DNA of 8,570 bases from an uncultured Eubacteriales bacterium (GCA_900550855.1 URTQ01000063.1:1-8570); one strand, 5' to 3'. Shown: positions 1 to 6,907, numbered from the stretch's first letter. Notes: generated from the letters alone by a model not told the origin. Translations and numbers: made by a program.

Positions 1-764
1 GGGGGTGTGGCGGTGTAGAAGAACATATCGTCGCGTGCGGCGGTGGTGTCGCCGAAGCCGTAGCCGATGTTCCAACCGAAAGTCGAGCCGTCTTTGAGGC
101 GAGTTTGCAAACTGCCCCAGTACCAAGTGTTGTCGTACGTCCATACGCCGCGACCCCAGTCGAGAGTTGCGAGGCTGTCCGCGCCGTCGAATTTACATTC
201 CTTGTCGCCGAGCCAAAAACTGCCTTCCGCTCTCATACAGTTGATTTTTTGGTTGAAATAGAAGTGACCTTTCTTGTTGAACGGCGTTGCGATGACCATA
301 CTTTCTTCGGGAACGTCGGTGATGACGATGTCCCATTTGACGTCCGTGCCGAACTTGTCGGCGTTGGGATACACGCCCGTAAGGTGACGTTTTTCGCCGT
401 CGTTTTCAAACTTCATTTCGACTTTGCCGATTTTGAAAGCGCAATCGCCTTTTTCGCTCGTGCGAGGCATATTGAACTTGCCCATCGGGAAAAGGCATAT
501 TGCGGAATTTGTGAATTGCGCGGGGGTCACGAAGTCCATAACCGTAAGGCTGAGCGCGCCCACGAAGCCCATATCGCTGATGGTGAGGCAAAGAGCGAAC
601 TCTTTGTTTGAAATATAGTAATAATCCCACTCTTTGAGGCGGGTTTTCTTTGCCGTAACGTTTTCGCGATTGTAGTTGTAAAGCATTTTTTTGGCAAAGC
701 CCGGTTCGGCAATATTGCCTTCGACGTTCAAAAGATCGGTGGGTTTGGTGATTTCGTTTTGCAT
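1..764 (-). CDS. DUF2804 family protein, partial (C-terminus beyond the window)
   Basis: The minus-strand frame opens at ATG 762-764 and stays open to the left edge, giving 254 complete codons (MQNEITKPTD...). I recognise DUF2804 (Pfam PF10974) from the Trp/Gly-rich core: LDWGRGVW at about residues 201-208, followed by WYWG at 214-217 and FGWNIGYGFGD at about 229-239. The molecular role of the family is not established; the fold is probably all-beta and may bind a hydrophobic ligand, but that is inference. There is no signal peptide and no membrane segment in the visible part, so a cytoplasmic location is likely. Family members are usually about 330-370 residues, so roughly a quarter is missing because of the window edge, not because the gene is broken. 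The start is supported by AGGGG at 771-775, six bases upstream. It has its own promoter and is probably not part of the birA-bioY transcript. Family assignment is fairly sure; function is unknown. Confidence 0.82.
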   Translation of the reverse strand, partial: MQNEITKPTDLLNVEGNIAEPGFAKKMLYNYNRENVTAKKTRLKEWDYYYISNKEFALCLTISDMGFVGALSLTVMDFVTPAQFTNSAICLFPMGKFNMPRTSEKGDCAFKIGKVEMKFENDGEKRHLTGVYPNADKFGTDVKWDIVITDVPEESMVIATPFNKKGHFYFNQKINCMRAEGSFWLGDKECKFDGADSLATLDWGRGVWTYDNTWYWGSLQTRLKDGSTFGWNIGYGFGDTTAARDDMFFYTATP

Positions 765-795
765 AATCTACCCCTATAAATATTATTGTAAAAGT

Positions 796-824
796 ATTTT
801 AACACATTTATCTCGTCAATTCAA
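796..824 (-). promoter_or_regulatory. Probable sigma-A promoter of the DUF2804 gene
   Basis: Reading the minus strand, TTGAAT (819-824) is followed by a 17-base spacer and TAAAAT (796-801). The spacer ends in TGT, which gives an extended -10 of the form TGnTAAAAT. The predicted start lies near 789, leaving a leader of about 25 bases that contains the AGGGG ribosome site. The promoter lies between the bioY stop and the DUF2804 start, which argues for independent transcription. No strong bioY terminator is visible in the same gap. Confidence 0.6.
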
Positions 825-852
825 TACGAAAAAGCGGCAAATACCACAAAAA

Positions 853-1500
853 TCAGTCGATTTCGCGGACGTAGGGTTGCGACTCGTAACCTTTTTTCAC
901 CGTAAGACGAGGATTGTAGCGTTTAAGCACGGCGTACGTCACGAGCGAACCTACCACGCACCAACTGCAATCGGTGGGCAAAAACACGGCGCAACCCGCC
1001 ATCCACGCCTTTGACATCGACATCGCAGTGCCGACGTAGTAGTTGAGCATAAGATACATATAAAACACGCCCACCGTATACACGATTGCGAGCGAGCAGA
1101 ACGCGCCAAGCAAAAGACGGAAAATATTTAAGCGCGCGTCGTTTTTAAGACCTCTCGCCACGAATCCGCCGACGGGCGCGGCAATCAAAAATCCGAGAAT
1201 ATACCCGAAAGTCGGTTGCAAAACGTACGCAAATCCGCCGCCTGCCGAAAACACGGGTATGCCTATAAGCCCCATAACGATATATATCGCAACGCACGCG
1301 AACGAGTCGAGTCCGCCGAGCATAAGAGAGGCGAACATACAAAACGCAAACTGCATAGACACGGGCACGATTCCTATGGGGAATTTGACGAACGCGCCCA
1401 CGATTATAAGCGCGACGAACACCGCTATGCGCACGATACGCAACGTTCTCGACACGGCGTTTTTGCTCGATTTGGACTGTATTTTCTGCGATTTTACCAT
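853..1500 (-). CDS. bioY: BioY, substrate-binding (S) component of an ECF-type biotin transporter
   Basis: This 215-residue integral membrane protein captures biotin for uptake, normally together with the shared ECF module (two EcfA ATPases and EcfT), which is not encoded in this window. After a basic N-terminus come about six hydrophobic segments. BioY-type signatures are visible: VPVSMQ at 45-50, GLIGIPVFSAGGGFAYVLQPTFGYILGF at about 77-104 (given here as the region; key residues are P82, the GGG at 87-89, P96 and G99), and FLPTD at 173-177 in the last third. The start at 1498-1500 is chosen because GAGGTGA lies seven bases upstream and because the ATG overlaps the end of birA by seven bases (ATGGTAA), a typical translationally coupled junction. 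A longer in-frame start at 1623 would add a 41-residue Arg-rich stretch that is merely antisense-frame birA sequence. The pairing with birA supports a biotin salvage role. Confidence in the family is high. Confidence 0.92.
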   Translation of the reverse strand: MVKSQKIQSKSSKNAVSRTLRIVRIAVFVALIIVGAFVKFPIGIVPVSMQFAFCMFASLMLGGLDSFACVAIYIVMGLIGIPVFSAGGGFAYVLQPTFGYILGFLIAAPVGGFVARGLKNDARLNIFRLLLGAFCSLAIVYTVGVFYMYLMLNYYVGTAMSMSKAWMAGCAVFLPTDCSWCVVGSLVTYAVLKRYNPRLTVKKGYESQPYVREID

Positions 1501-2267
1501 TTTATTCTCACCTCGCCCGAATCGAGCGTTTCGATTTGTCCGTCTCGATATTCGACGACGAGCCTGCATTTTTCGTCTATATCGCAAACTTTCGCCGTTT
1601 TGTCCTCTTTTTCGACTTTGCATACGGTCACGGTTTTGCCGATAAGCATAGAAAGCCGCTTGTACTCGTCCGCTATGCTCTGCTTGTCGAAATTTGAAAG
1701 CAATTCGTATATATTGTCGAGGGTTTTGGCGATAATTCTGTTCCCTACGTCGAAAACGCCCTCGCCCACGATTCCTATTTTGTCTTTTACGCTTTGGTCG
1801 AATCCGCCCTTAGGCTCGAAAAGGTTTATGCCTATGCCCATAACAACTCTGTCGATATTCGACGAAACCTCGCTCGCAACCGCCTCGCAAAGTATCCCCA
1901 CGCACTTTTTGCCGTCCACGAACACGTCGTTGACCCACTTTATCTGCGCGTTTTTGCCGCAAATATCGCGGATTGCGTTTGCCGTCGCAACGGCGCAAAG
2001 AGGGGTGATATATTCCAACTTTTCTTCGTCCGCGTCCGCAACCGCGCTGAAATACGCGCCGCAGTCCTTTGGCGAAAAGAACTTGCGCTCGAATCTGCCT
2101 CTACCCCCCGTCTGCTCTCTTGCAACGACGACGAAATTAGATTTTTTCGTTTCCTTTATCTCGTCTTTTGCGGTGAGATTAGAGGATTTTAGCGTGGCAA
2201 AAACCTCGACGTCGAACGGCGAGGTAAGATATTTGCATATACCCTTTTTTGTCACGGCTTTTTTCAT
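1494..2267 (-). CDS. birA: Biotin--[acetyl-CoA-carboxylase] ligase, catalytic domain only (group I BirA)
   Basis: The enzyme makes biotinyl-AMP from biotin and ATP and attaches biotin to the lysine of carboxyl-carrier proteins such as AccB. In the 257 residues I see EQTGGRGRF (51-59), corresponding to the adenylate-binding GRGRxGR loop, though here it reads GRGRFER with Phe and Glu in place of the usual Arg-Gly. KWVND (110-114), KKCVGILCE (120-128) and GIGINL (144-149) follow, and the C-terminal ~50 residues form the small SH3-like domain. The N-terminal helix-turn-helix of repressor-type BirA is absent: the catalytic domain begins within about 15 residues of the start. The protein should therefore not act as a DNA-binding repressor. 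It overlaps bioY, so uptake and use of biotin are encoded together. No clear Shine-Dalgarno precedes ATG 2265-2267, and the frame is closed just upstream by TAG, so no longer start is available. The product call is high confidence. Confidence 0.93.
   Translation of the reverse strand: MKKAVTKKGICKYLTSPFDVEVFATLKSSNLTAKDEIKETKKSNFVVVAREQTGGRGRFERKFFSPKDCGAYFSAVADADEEKLEYITPLCAVATANAIRDICGKNAQIKWVNDVFVDGKKCVGILCEAVASEVSSNIDRVVMGIGINLFEPKGGFDQSVKDKIGIVGEGVFDVGNRIIAKTLDNIYELLSNFDKQSIADEYKRLSMLIGKTVTVCKVEKEDKTAKVCDIDEKCRLVVEYRDGQIETLDSGEVRIKW
1508..1514 (-). promoter_or_regulatory. Ribosome binding site of bioY inside the end of birA
   Basis: GAGGTGA on the minus strand sits seven bases before the bioY ATG and lies within the last codons of birA. 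It decides the bioY start in favour of 1500 and implies translational coupling of the two genes. Confidence 0.75.
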
Positions 2268-2274
2268 CGACCAA

Positions 2275-2283
2275 ATTGTAACA
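2275..2283 (-). promoter_or_regulatory. Candidate extended -10 promoter immediately before birA
   Basis: The minus strand reads TGTTACAAT just upstream of birA, matching TGnTATAAT in all but one position of the hexamer. No convincing -35 is found at 16-18 bases. If used, transcription would begin at about the first base of the birA ATG, giving a leaderless message, which fits the missing Shine-Dalgarno. Read-through from the ZIP gene 59 bases upstream is an alternative. Confidence 0.3.
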
Positions 2284-2326
2284 CGACTTTGACGCTAAAC
2301 GGTCGATTTTACGAAATAAATTTTCC

Positions 2327-3184
2327 TTAAAAAGCAAAAACGAAAATCATTGCGCAGATTATGCCGACAAGCATACTTACGGCAGGCACTCTGCCTTCTT
2401 CCATAAGTATGGATTGAGGCAGAATCTCGCAGAACGTGACGTACAGCATTGCGCCGCTTGCAAGTCCCATACAAATTCCGCTCGCAAGTTTGCTTATGCC
2501 GCCCACGGCAAGACCTATCACTGCGCCCAGCACGGTTGCCGCGCCCGCCAAAGCGGTGAGAAGAACGGTTTTCCAGCCCTTTACGCCGCCGCTTGCCAAA
2601 GGTGCGGAAATCGCCATACCTTCGGGGACGTTATGCACGGCGATTATGATTGCGATAAGTATGCCCGTTTGCGCGTTGCTTGCACCCGTCGCGCCGATTG
2701 CCATACCCTCGGGCAGATTGTGAAGCGCGATTGCCAAAAGCATAATCACGCCCGCTTTGAGCAAGGTTTTTTTGTCCACTTCCTGCGTTTTGACCGTCTT
2801 CGTGCCGTCCGAAAGCAAAGCGTCGTTTGCCTCGATAACTTTCGTTTCGTGGTGCAATTCTTCGATACTTCTGTGCGTTTCGCGCATATTTTCTATAACG
2901 TCCAAAAGTTTGTTGAGTCCGAATATGACCAACATACCCACAACGAGCGCGGCAACGGCGATAAGTATGCCCGACTGCTCTATCGAGTTTTCGATTGTCG
3001 AACAGGAAATCGCTTCGGGCAACATCTCGAACGTCACGACGCCGACCATAACGCCGCCCGCGAAACTCAAAACTCTGCCCATAATCTTGTTGCCTCTGTT
3101 TTTGAGCAACACACCTATAACGCCGCCCAGTCCCGTGCCTACAACGCCCGCGACAAGCGACAAAACCAAAATTAAAGTATTCAT
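2327..3184 (-). CDS. ZIP-family divalent metal permease (ZupT-like)
   Basis: This 285-residue inner-membrane protein is expected to import zinc or related divalent metals (Fe, Mn, Co). About eight hydrophobic segments are visible. The metal-site signatures of the family are HNLPEGMAIG at 155-164 and HNVPEGMAIS at 184-193, the paired His-Asn-x-Pro-Glu motifs of transmembrane helices 4 and 5. A soluble loop at about 97-140, rich in charged residues with HH at 111-112, separates helices 3 and 4. FCEILPQS at 251-258 lies near the C-terminus. The start at 3182-3184 gives a membrane segment from residue 2 onward; 17 extra residues from an upstream ATG (3235) are not membrane-like and would run through the probable promoter. 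The upstream GAGAGAGA is a weak ribosome site. No metal-responsive operator could be identified. Substrate cannot be told from sequence; zinc is the default guess. Confidence 0.9.
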   Translation of the reverse strand: MNTLILVLSLVAGVVGTGLGGVIGVLLKNRGNKIMGRVLSFAGGVMVGVVTFEMLPEAISCSTIENSIEQSGILIAVAALVVGMLVIFGLNKLLDVIENMRETHRSIEELHHETKVIEANDALLSDGTKTVKTQEVDKKTLLKAGVIMLLAIALHNLPEGMAIGATGASNAQTGILIAIIIAVHNVPEGMAISAPLASGGVKGWKTVLLTALAGAATVLGAVIGLAVGGISKLASGICMGLASGAMLYVTFCEILPQSILMEEGRVPAVSMLVGIICAMIFVFAF

Positions 3185-3205
3185 ATCATTCTCTCTCTGC
3201 GCACT

Positions 3206-3235
3206 AGTATACACTATATAAAACGTCCAGCACAA
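3206..3235 (-). promoter_or_regulatory. Candidate promoter of the ZIP permease gene
   Basis: On the minus strand TTGTGC (3230-3235) is separated by 18 bases from TATACT (3206-3211). The -10 is good and the -35 matches only its first three bases. The predicted start near 3199 leaves a leader of about 15 bases with the purine-rich GAGAGAGA. The promoter lies in the divergent gap with the VanW gene. Confidence 0.45.
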
Positions 3236-3291
3236 CTATTACATACAAATTTCGCCGAAAACCGACTCTTTTTCGAAGTATTACGCATACT

Positions 3292-4131
3292 ATGCATATG
3301 AAAGCCAAACGAATAACAAGCGCGGCAGCGGTATTCTTTGTACTCGCCTTTTGCGCTACGATAATAATAGGGGGACTAAGTATGCCCGACAAAGTTTTTG
3401 CAATCGACGAGGAAAACGAGGCGTATAGACTCATCGCGCATTTTTCGACGTACTACGGCGACAGCAAACAGAACAGAAAGGACAACGTTGCCCTCGCGGC
3501 TCGCAAAATAGACGGACTCGTGCTTTATCCCGAGGACGAGTTTTCTTTCAACGACGTTGTGGGAAAGCGCACGATTGAAAACGGATTCAAAACCGCGTAC
3601 GTCATTCAGGACGGCGATTTCGTCGAGGGCGTGGGCGGCGGCGTATGTCAGGTGTCCAGCACCCTCTACAACTGCGCGTTGCTTGCAAACCTTGCAATAA
3701 CTTGCGTAAGGGCGCACTCTCTGCCCGTAAGTTACGTCGCGCCGAGTTTTGACGCTATGGTGTCGAGCGCAAGCGATTTGCGTTTCGTCAACACGCTTTG
3801 CGCGCCCGTAACCTTGCGTATGAGCGCAAACGGAAAGTACCTTCGCGCCGAAATCTACGGCATAGGCAACTTCGAGATAAAACGCAGGTCTATGACACTC
3901 GGCTCGATACCTTTCGAGGTGGAATACCGCGACGACGACACCCTCGAACAAGGCAAAGAAGTCATTGACACCTACGGCAAAGAAGGACTCAAATCGCAGG
4001 GTTGGCTCGACTACTACCAAAACGGAAAACTCGCAAAATCCGTACTCGTGCGCTCGGACAACTACGCACCCCAAAAACGAATTATTCTCAAAGGAACGAA
4101 AACATCACCGTTGACAGACGCACCGCAATAG
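3292..4131 (+). CDS. VanW family protein with C-terminal G5 domain
   Basis: This 279-residue protein is predicted to be exported or membrane-anchored. Residues 3-30 form a basic stretch followed by a hydrophobic segment (AAAVFFVLAFCATIIIGG), acting as a signal or anchor. The VanW domain (PF04294) covers about 45-190, with FSTYYGDSKQNR (51-62), the conserved EFSFNDVVGKRT (83-94) and GGGVCQVSSTLYN (115-127). Residues ~202-270 match a G5 domain: PFEVEYRDDDTL, EQGKEV, a G-x-x-G-like turn and the terminal KGTK. G5 domains are linked to binding cell-wall sugars or other surface ligands. VanW was named from vancomycin-resistance clusters, but its biochemical role is unknown and no other van genes are here. 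Neither ATG 3292 nor ATG 3298 has a clear Shine-Dalgarno. An internal in-frame ATG at 3382 has AGGGGG seven bases upstream, but starting there would delete the export signal. Confidence 0.88.
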   Translation: MHMKAKRITSAAAVFFVLAFCATIIIGGLSMPDKVFAIDEENEAYRLIAHFSTYYGDSKQNRKDNVALAARKIDGLVLYPEDEFSFNDVVGKRTIENGFKTAYVIQDGDFVEGVGGGVCQVSSTLYNCALLANLAITCVRAHSLPVSYVAPSFDAMVSSASDLRFVNTLCAPVTLRMSANGKYLRAEIYGIGNFEIKRRSMTLGSIPFEVEYRDDDTLEQGKEVIDTYGKEGLKSQGWLDYYQNGKLAKSVLVRSDNYAPQKRIILKGTKTSPLTDAPQ

Positions 4132-4140
4132 CGGTATAAT
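4111..4140 (+). promoter_or_regulatory. Consensus sigma-A promoter for the phosphohexomutase gene
   Basis: TTGACA (4111-4116) and TATAAT (4135-4140) match the consensus in all twelve positions, with an 18-base spacer. The -35 lies in the last codons of the VanW gene and the -10 just after its TAG stop. The predicted start near 4147 leaves a leader of about 25 bases. The enzyme downstream can therefore be expressed independently and probably strongly. Confidence 0.8.
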
Positions 4141-4171
4141 TCAGTCATCAATCAAGGATGGTTTTCAAGTT

Positions 4172-5914
4172 ATGGATTTTGAGAAAAACTTTCAGCAATG
4201 GCTCGCTTCAAACGAACTTAGCGACAGCGACAAGGCTCGCCTTGCTTCCCTTACGCAAGAAGAAAAGAAAGAAATGTTTTTCTGTCCGTTGCAATTCGGC
4301 ACGGCAGGTATGCGCGGCGTGTTGGATTTGGGAACGAATCGTATGAACGTCTTCACCGTAAGACGCGCGACGAAAGGTCTTGCCGAATACATAAAAACTC
4401 TTGGCGCGGAAGCGATGGCAAGAGGCGTAGTAATATCCTACGACACCCGCCGTTTTTCAAGCGAATTTTCAATCGAGGTGGCAAAAGTGCTTGCCGCAAA
4501 CGGCATAAACGCATTCTTGTTCGACGCCGTTCACCCCGTGCCTATGTGCTCGTTCGCAATCCGTCACTTAAACGCGATTGCAGGCGTTATGATAACCGCT
4601 TCGCACAATCCAAAAATCTACAACGGATACAAAGTTTACGGCGAGGACGGCGCGCAGATGTCGCCCGAATCGACGGATAAAGTGGTAGAATTTATAGACA
4701 AAACCCCTTATTTCGGCATAAACGAGGTTGACGTCAACCTCACCGCCGACAATATAAAAGGGCTTGACAACGTGAAAGTGCACGAACATATCACCGTCAT
4801 CGGAAAGAGCGTGGACGAAAGTTATTTCGACACGATAAGCAAACTTTCCCTCTCGCCCGAAGCGGTCGAAAAGTTCGGCAAGAACGTAAAAATCGTCTAC
4901 ACCCCCGTTCACGGAAGCGGCTATATTCCCGTCACGACCATACTCAAAAAGATGGGTATCACCGTCAACGTCGTGAGCGAACAAGCACTGCCCGACACCG
5001 AGTTTTCAACCGTGCGCGTGCCCAACCCCGAAGAAGCGGACACCTTGCGACTCGGCGTTGAACTTGCCGACAAAATCGGAAGCGACGTCGTCATCGGCAC
5101 AGACCCCGACGCAGACAGAATGGGCATCGCAATCCGCAACGACGAGGGCAAATTCGTCTTGCTCAACGGCAATCAAATAGGCGTGCTTCTTGCAAACTAC
5201 ATCTTCCTTCGCAAAAAAGAAACCGGCGCTATGCCCAAAAACGGCGCGCTCGTCAAAACCATCGTCACAACCGAACTTGCTCGCGCTTTGGCAACGAGTT
5301 ACGGCGTAACCACTTTCGACGTGCTGACAGGCTTCAAGTTTATCGGCGAAAAAATCAAGGAATGGGAACAAAGCGGCGAATATACCTATCTTTTCGGATT
5401 TGAAGAAAGTTACGGTTCTTTGGTTGGAACGCACGCACGCGATAAGGACGCAGTCGTTGCAAGTATGATGTTTGCCGAAATGGTGTGTTATTTCGACTCT
5501 GTCGGCAAACGCGTTTACGACGTGCTTCAAGACATCTACAAACAATTCGGCTACTACGTTGAAAAGGCGCGCTCGATAACCTTCGGCGGTCTTGACGGAA
5601 TGCAAAAAATGGCAGACATTATGGCGCAAATCCGCTCGACTCGCTTCGAGGAAATCGACGGCACGAAAGTGCTTGCGCAAAGCGACTTCGTAACTCGCAA
5701 AAAGACTTATGCGGACGGCAAAGTCGAGGATATCACCCTTCCCAAAACCAACGCTTTCAAACTTCACCTTGAAAACGGCGACTGGATTTGCGTACGTCCG
5801 AGCGGCACTGAACCCAAACTCAAATTCTACGTTGCGACGAGCAAACCGTCGGAATCTGCCGCCACCGCAAAAGCGGAAGCCTACCTCGCCTATATGGAAA
5901 ACCCGGTGAAGTAA
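4172..5914 (+). CDS. Alpha-D-phosphohexomutase (phosphoglucomutase/phosphomannomutase)
   Basis: The enzyme interconverts hexose 1-phosphate and 6-phosphate (glucose and/or mannose), linking glycolysis to UDP-glucose, glycogen and envelope-sugar synthesis in the cytoplasm. The 580 residues show the four domains in order: phosphoserine loop TASHNPK at 142-148 with catalytic Ser144, metal-binding DPDADR at 311-316, sugar-specificity loop GFEESYG at 409-415, and phosphate-binding RPSGTEPK at 542-549. GTAGMRG at 43-49 is the N-terminal phosphate-contact region. Length and the GFEESYG loop fit the long Firmicutes PgcA-type enzymes better than ~450-residue AlgC/ManB or GlmM. The start at 4172 follows AAGGA (4154-4158) by 13 bases, a rather long spacing; the residues after it (DFEKNFQQWLASNELSD) resemble the usual N-terminus. 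Every key residue looks intact. It ends 71 bases before a strong terminator. The sugar preference cannot be decided from sequence. Confidence 0.95.
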   Translation: MDFEKNFQQWLASNELSDSDKARLASLTQEEKKEMFFCPLQFGTAGMRGVLDLGTNRMNVFTVRRATKGLAEYIKTLGAEAMARGVVISYDTRRFSSEFSIEVAKVLAANGINAFLFDAVHPVPMCSFAIRHLNAIAGVMITASHNPKIYNGYKVYGEDGAQMSPESTDKVVEFIDKTPYFGINEVDVNLTADNIKGLDNVKVHEHITVIGKSVDESYFDTISKLSLSPEAVEKFGKNVKIVYTPVHGSGYIPVTTILKKMGITVNVVSEQALPDTEFSTVRVPNPEEADTLRLGVELADKIGSDVVIGTDPDADRMGIAIRNDEGKFVLLNGNQIGVLLANYIFLRKKETGAMPKNGALVKTIVTTELARALATSYGVTTFDVLTGFKFIGEKIKEWEQSGEYTYLFGFEESYGSLVGTHARDKDAVVASMMFAEMVCYFDSVGKRVYDVLQDIYKQFGYYVEKARSITFGGLDGMQKMADIMAQIRSTRFEEIDGTKVLAQSDFVTRKKTYADGKVEDITLPKTNAFKLHLENGDWICVRPSGTEPKLKFYVATSKPSESAATAKAEAYLAYMENPVK

Positions 5915-5985
5915 ATCTTTATATCCCGACGTTTCCGCAAACGAAAGCAACGAAAAATCAATAAAAACAACGTCAAAAAACAACA

Positions 5986-6014
5986 AAAAAACCGTCGAAA
6001 TTCGGCGGTTTTTT
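5986..6014. terminator. Bidirectional rho-independent terminator
   Basis: The arms AAAAAACCGTCGAA (5986-5999) and TTCGGCGGTTTTTT (6001-6014) are complementary except for one G-U pair, around a short GAAATTC-type loop. A T-run follows the stem on the plus strand, and the A-run on the left becomes a U-run on the minus strand. It lies between the convergent ends of the phosphohexomutase gene and the alkyltransferase-like gene, so it can serve both. Confidence 0.88.
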
Positions 6015-6056
6015 ATATGCTTTTTATATTCGATAACGTCTTGAAACTATTTGGTT

Positions 6057-6365
6057 TTATTCCCCGTCCCAAAGGTATTTTGACAAATCGACGTAGCCGT
6101 CCTCGTCCACTTCCACACCGTCGGCGCGAAGAAGATTCGCTTGCACGTCAGGTCCGCCGAACGCAAACGCAGGGGCACATCTGCCGAAGCGATTGACCAC
6201 TCTGAAACACGGGATATGCTCGGGGTCGGGATTGAAATGCAACGCATATCCGACTGCGCGCGAAGCGCGAGGCGAACCGCACAAACACGCAATTTGTCCG
6301 TACGTCGCAACCTTGCCGTGCGGTATCTTTTTGACTTGTTCGTACACTACGTCGTAAAAACTCAT
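6057..6365 (-). CDS. MGMT/ATL-like protein (O6-alkylguanine DNA alkyltransferase domain only)
   Basis: This 102-residue protein is the C-terminal DNA-binding/alkyl-acceptor domain of O6-methylguanine-DNA methyltransferases without the N-terminal Ada/Ogt domain. Visible motifs are GKVATYGQIA (17-26, with the phosphate-contacting Tyr22), SPRASRAVGYAL (31-42, with Arg36 as the base-flipping 'arginine finger') and IPCFRVVNRFG (51-61). AFAFGG (66-71) and a closing LWDG follow. In true methyltransferases the active site is PCHRV; here the Cys (Cys53) remains but the His that activates it is Phe54. Alkyltransferase-like proteins usually replace the Cys instead. It could be a weak methyltransferase, or a lesion-sensing protein that passes damage to nucleotide excision repair. 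It is the last gene of a minus-strand group, 68 bases after the Cys-rich protein. AGGA lies only two bases before its ATG, an unusually tight ribosome site. Family is sure; activity is not. Confidence 0.87.
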   Translation of the reverse strand: MSFYDVVYEQVKKIPHGKVATYGQIACLCGSPRASRAVGYALHFNPDPEHIPCFRVVNRFGRCAPAFAFGGPDVQANLLRADGVEVDEDGYVDLSKYLWDGE

Positions 6366-6433
6366 AATCCTATTATTTGCACAATCAAGCGTTTATATGT
6401 CGGTTTTGTGGCAATAAACGTTTGTTTTTGCCG

Positions 6434-6895
6434 TTAAATTATGTTTCGTTCTTTGAGGAACGCTTCGAGAATCTCGGCGGCGTCACCGCACATTCTTGCG
6501 CACGGTCTCGTCTTGTAATACTCAGGCGTGCGCTCGTCGGGCGTGGGATTCGTGGTCGCTCTCGCGCCGAGAATCTCACGACATATTATGGACGTGTTGC
6601 GCTCTTTGAAACGGCGAGCAAGTTCTTGTATGCGTTTGTAGTGTTCGGCTTTTTGCAACTGCGCGTTTTCTGCCGTCGGGTCGAAATAGCCTTCCAAAAG
6701 TCCTTCCACGATAAACATACCGCTCACCGCGCCGCACACTTCCCTAAGCCTTCCCATTCCGCCGCCGAAAGACGAACATAGGCGCATTGCCTGTTCGCCG
6801 TCAAAGCCCGTTACGTCCGCAAAGGCTTTGACCACCGCTTGCGCGCAACTGTAACCTGTCACAAAGTTTGATTCTGCTAATTCACGTTTCGTCAT
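6434..6895 (-). CDS. C_GCAxxG_C_C family Cys-rich redox-type protein
   Basis: The 153-residue soluble protein carries the spaced cysteines of the C_GCAxxG_C_C family (PF09719/TIGR01909): Cys17 in GYSCAQAV, Cys40 in LCSSFGGGMGR, Cys54 in VCGAVSG, Cys105 in IICREILG, and Cys132/Cys136 in RPCARMCGDAAEIL. The family is often described as putative redox-active and is found next to oxidoreductases or metal genes in anaerobes; the biochemical role is not settled. A charged helix-like linker lies between Cys54 and Cys105. The ATG at 6893-6895 starts 12 bases after the mrp stop, so it is very probably co-transcribed with mrp. No clear Shine-Dalgarno is present; the end of mrp provides only A-rich GAAGAAATTGAAA. 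The mrp neighbourhood makes an Fe-S or electron-carrier role plausible, but that is inference. Confidence 0.86.
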   Translation of the reverse strand: MTKRELAESNFVTGYSCAQAVVKAFADVTGFDGEQAMRLCSSFGGGMGRLREVCGAVSGMFIVEGLLEGYFDPTAENAQLQKAEHYKRIQELARRFKERNTSIICREILGARATTNPTPDERTPEYYKTRPCARMCGDAAEILEAFLKERNII

Positions 6896-6907
6896 AAAAA
6901 ATTGATT

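Noticed and set aside
105..611. Plus-strand open frame of 168 codons at the left edge
   Set aside because: The minus strand carries a DUF2804 frame with promoter, ribosome site and the DWGRG/WYWG core; the plus frame has no family features.
1216..2292. Plus-strand open frame of 358 codons opposite birA and bioY
   Set aside because: It is antisense to two genes with clear family motifs, has low-complexity Ser/Arg/His-rich composition, no recognisable domain and no ribosome site. The codon bias of this genome opens long antisense frames.
2414..3175. Plus-strand open frame of 253 codons opposite the ZIP permease
   Set aside because: It is His/Arg/Cys-rich shadow sequence of a membrane protein gene with paired HNxPEG motifs on the minus strand.
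3285..3295. Palindrome GCATA-C-TATGC at the VanW gene start as an operator
   Set aside because: Five-base arms in AT-rich DNA are expected by chance, and nothing else marks a regulator site here.
5006..5986. Minus-strand open frame of 326 codons opposite the phosphohexomutase
   Set aside because: The opposite strand encodes an intact enzyme with all four catalytic motifs; the frame also starts at the terminator and is Phe/Val/Arg-rich shadow sequence.
6412..6434. Stem GGCAA...TTGCC after the Cys-rich gene as a terminator
   Set aside because: Only five paired bases with an interrupted interior, and no T-run follows on the minus strand.
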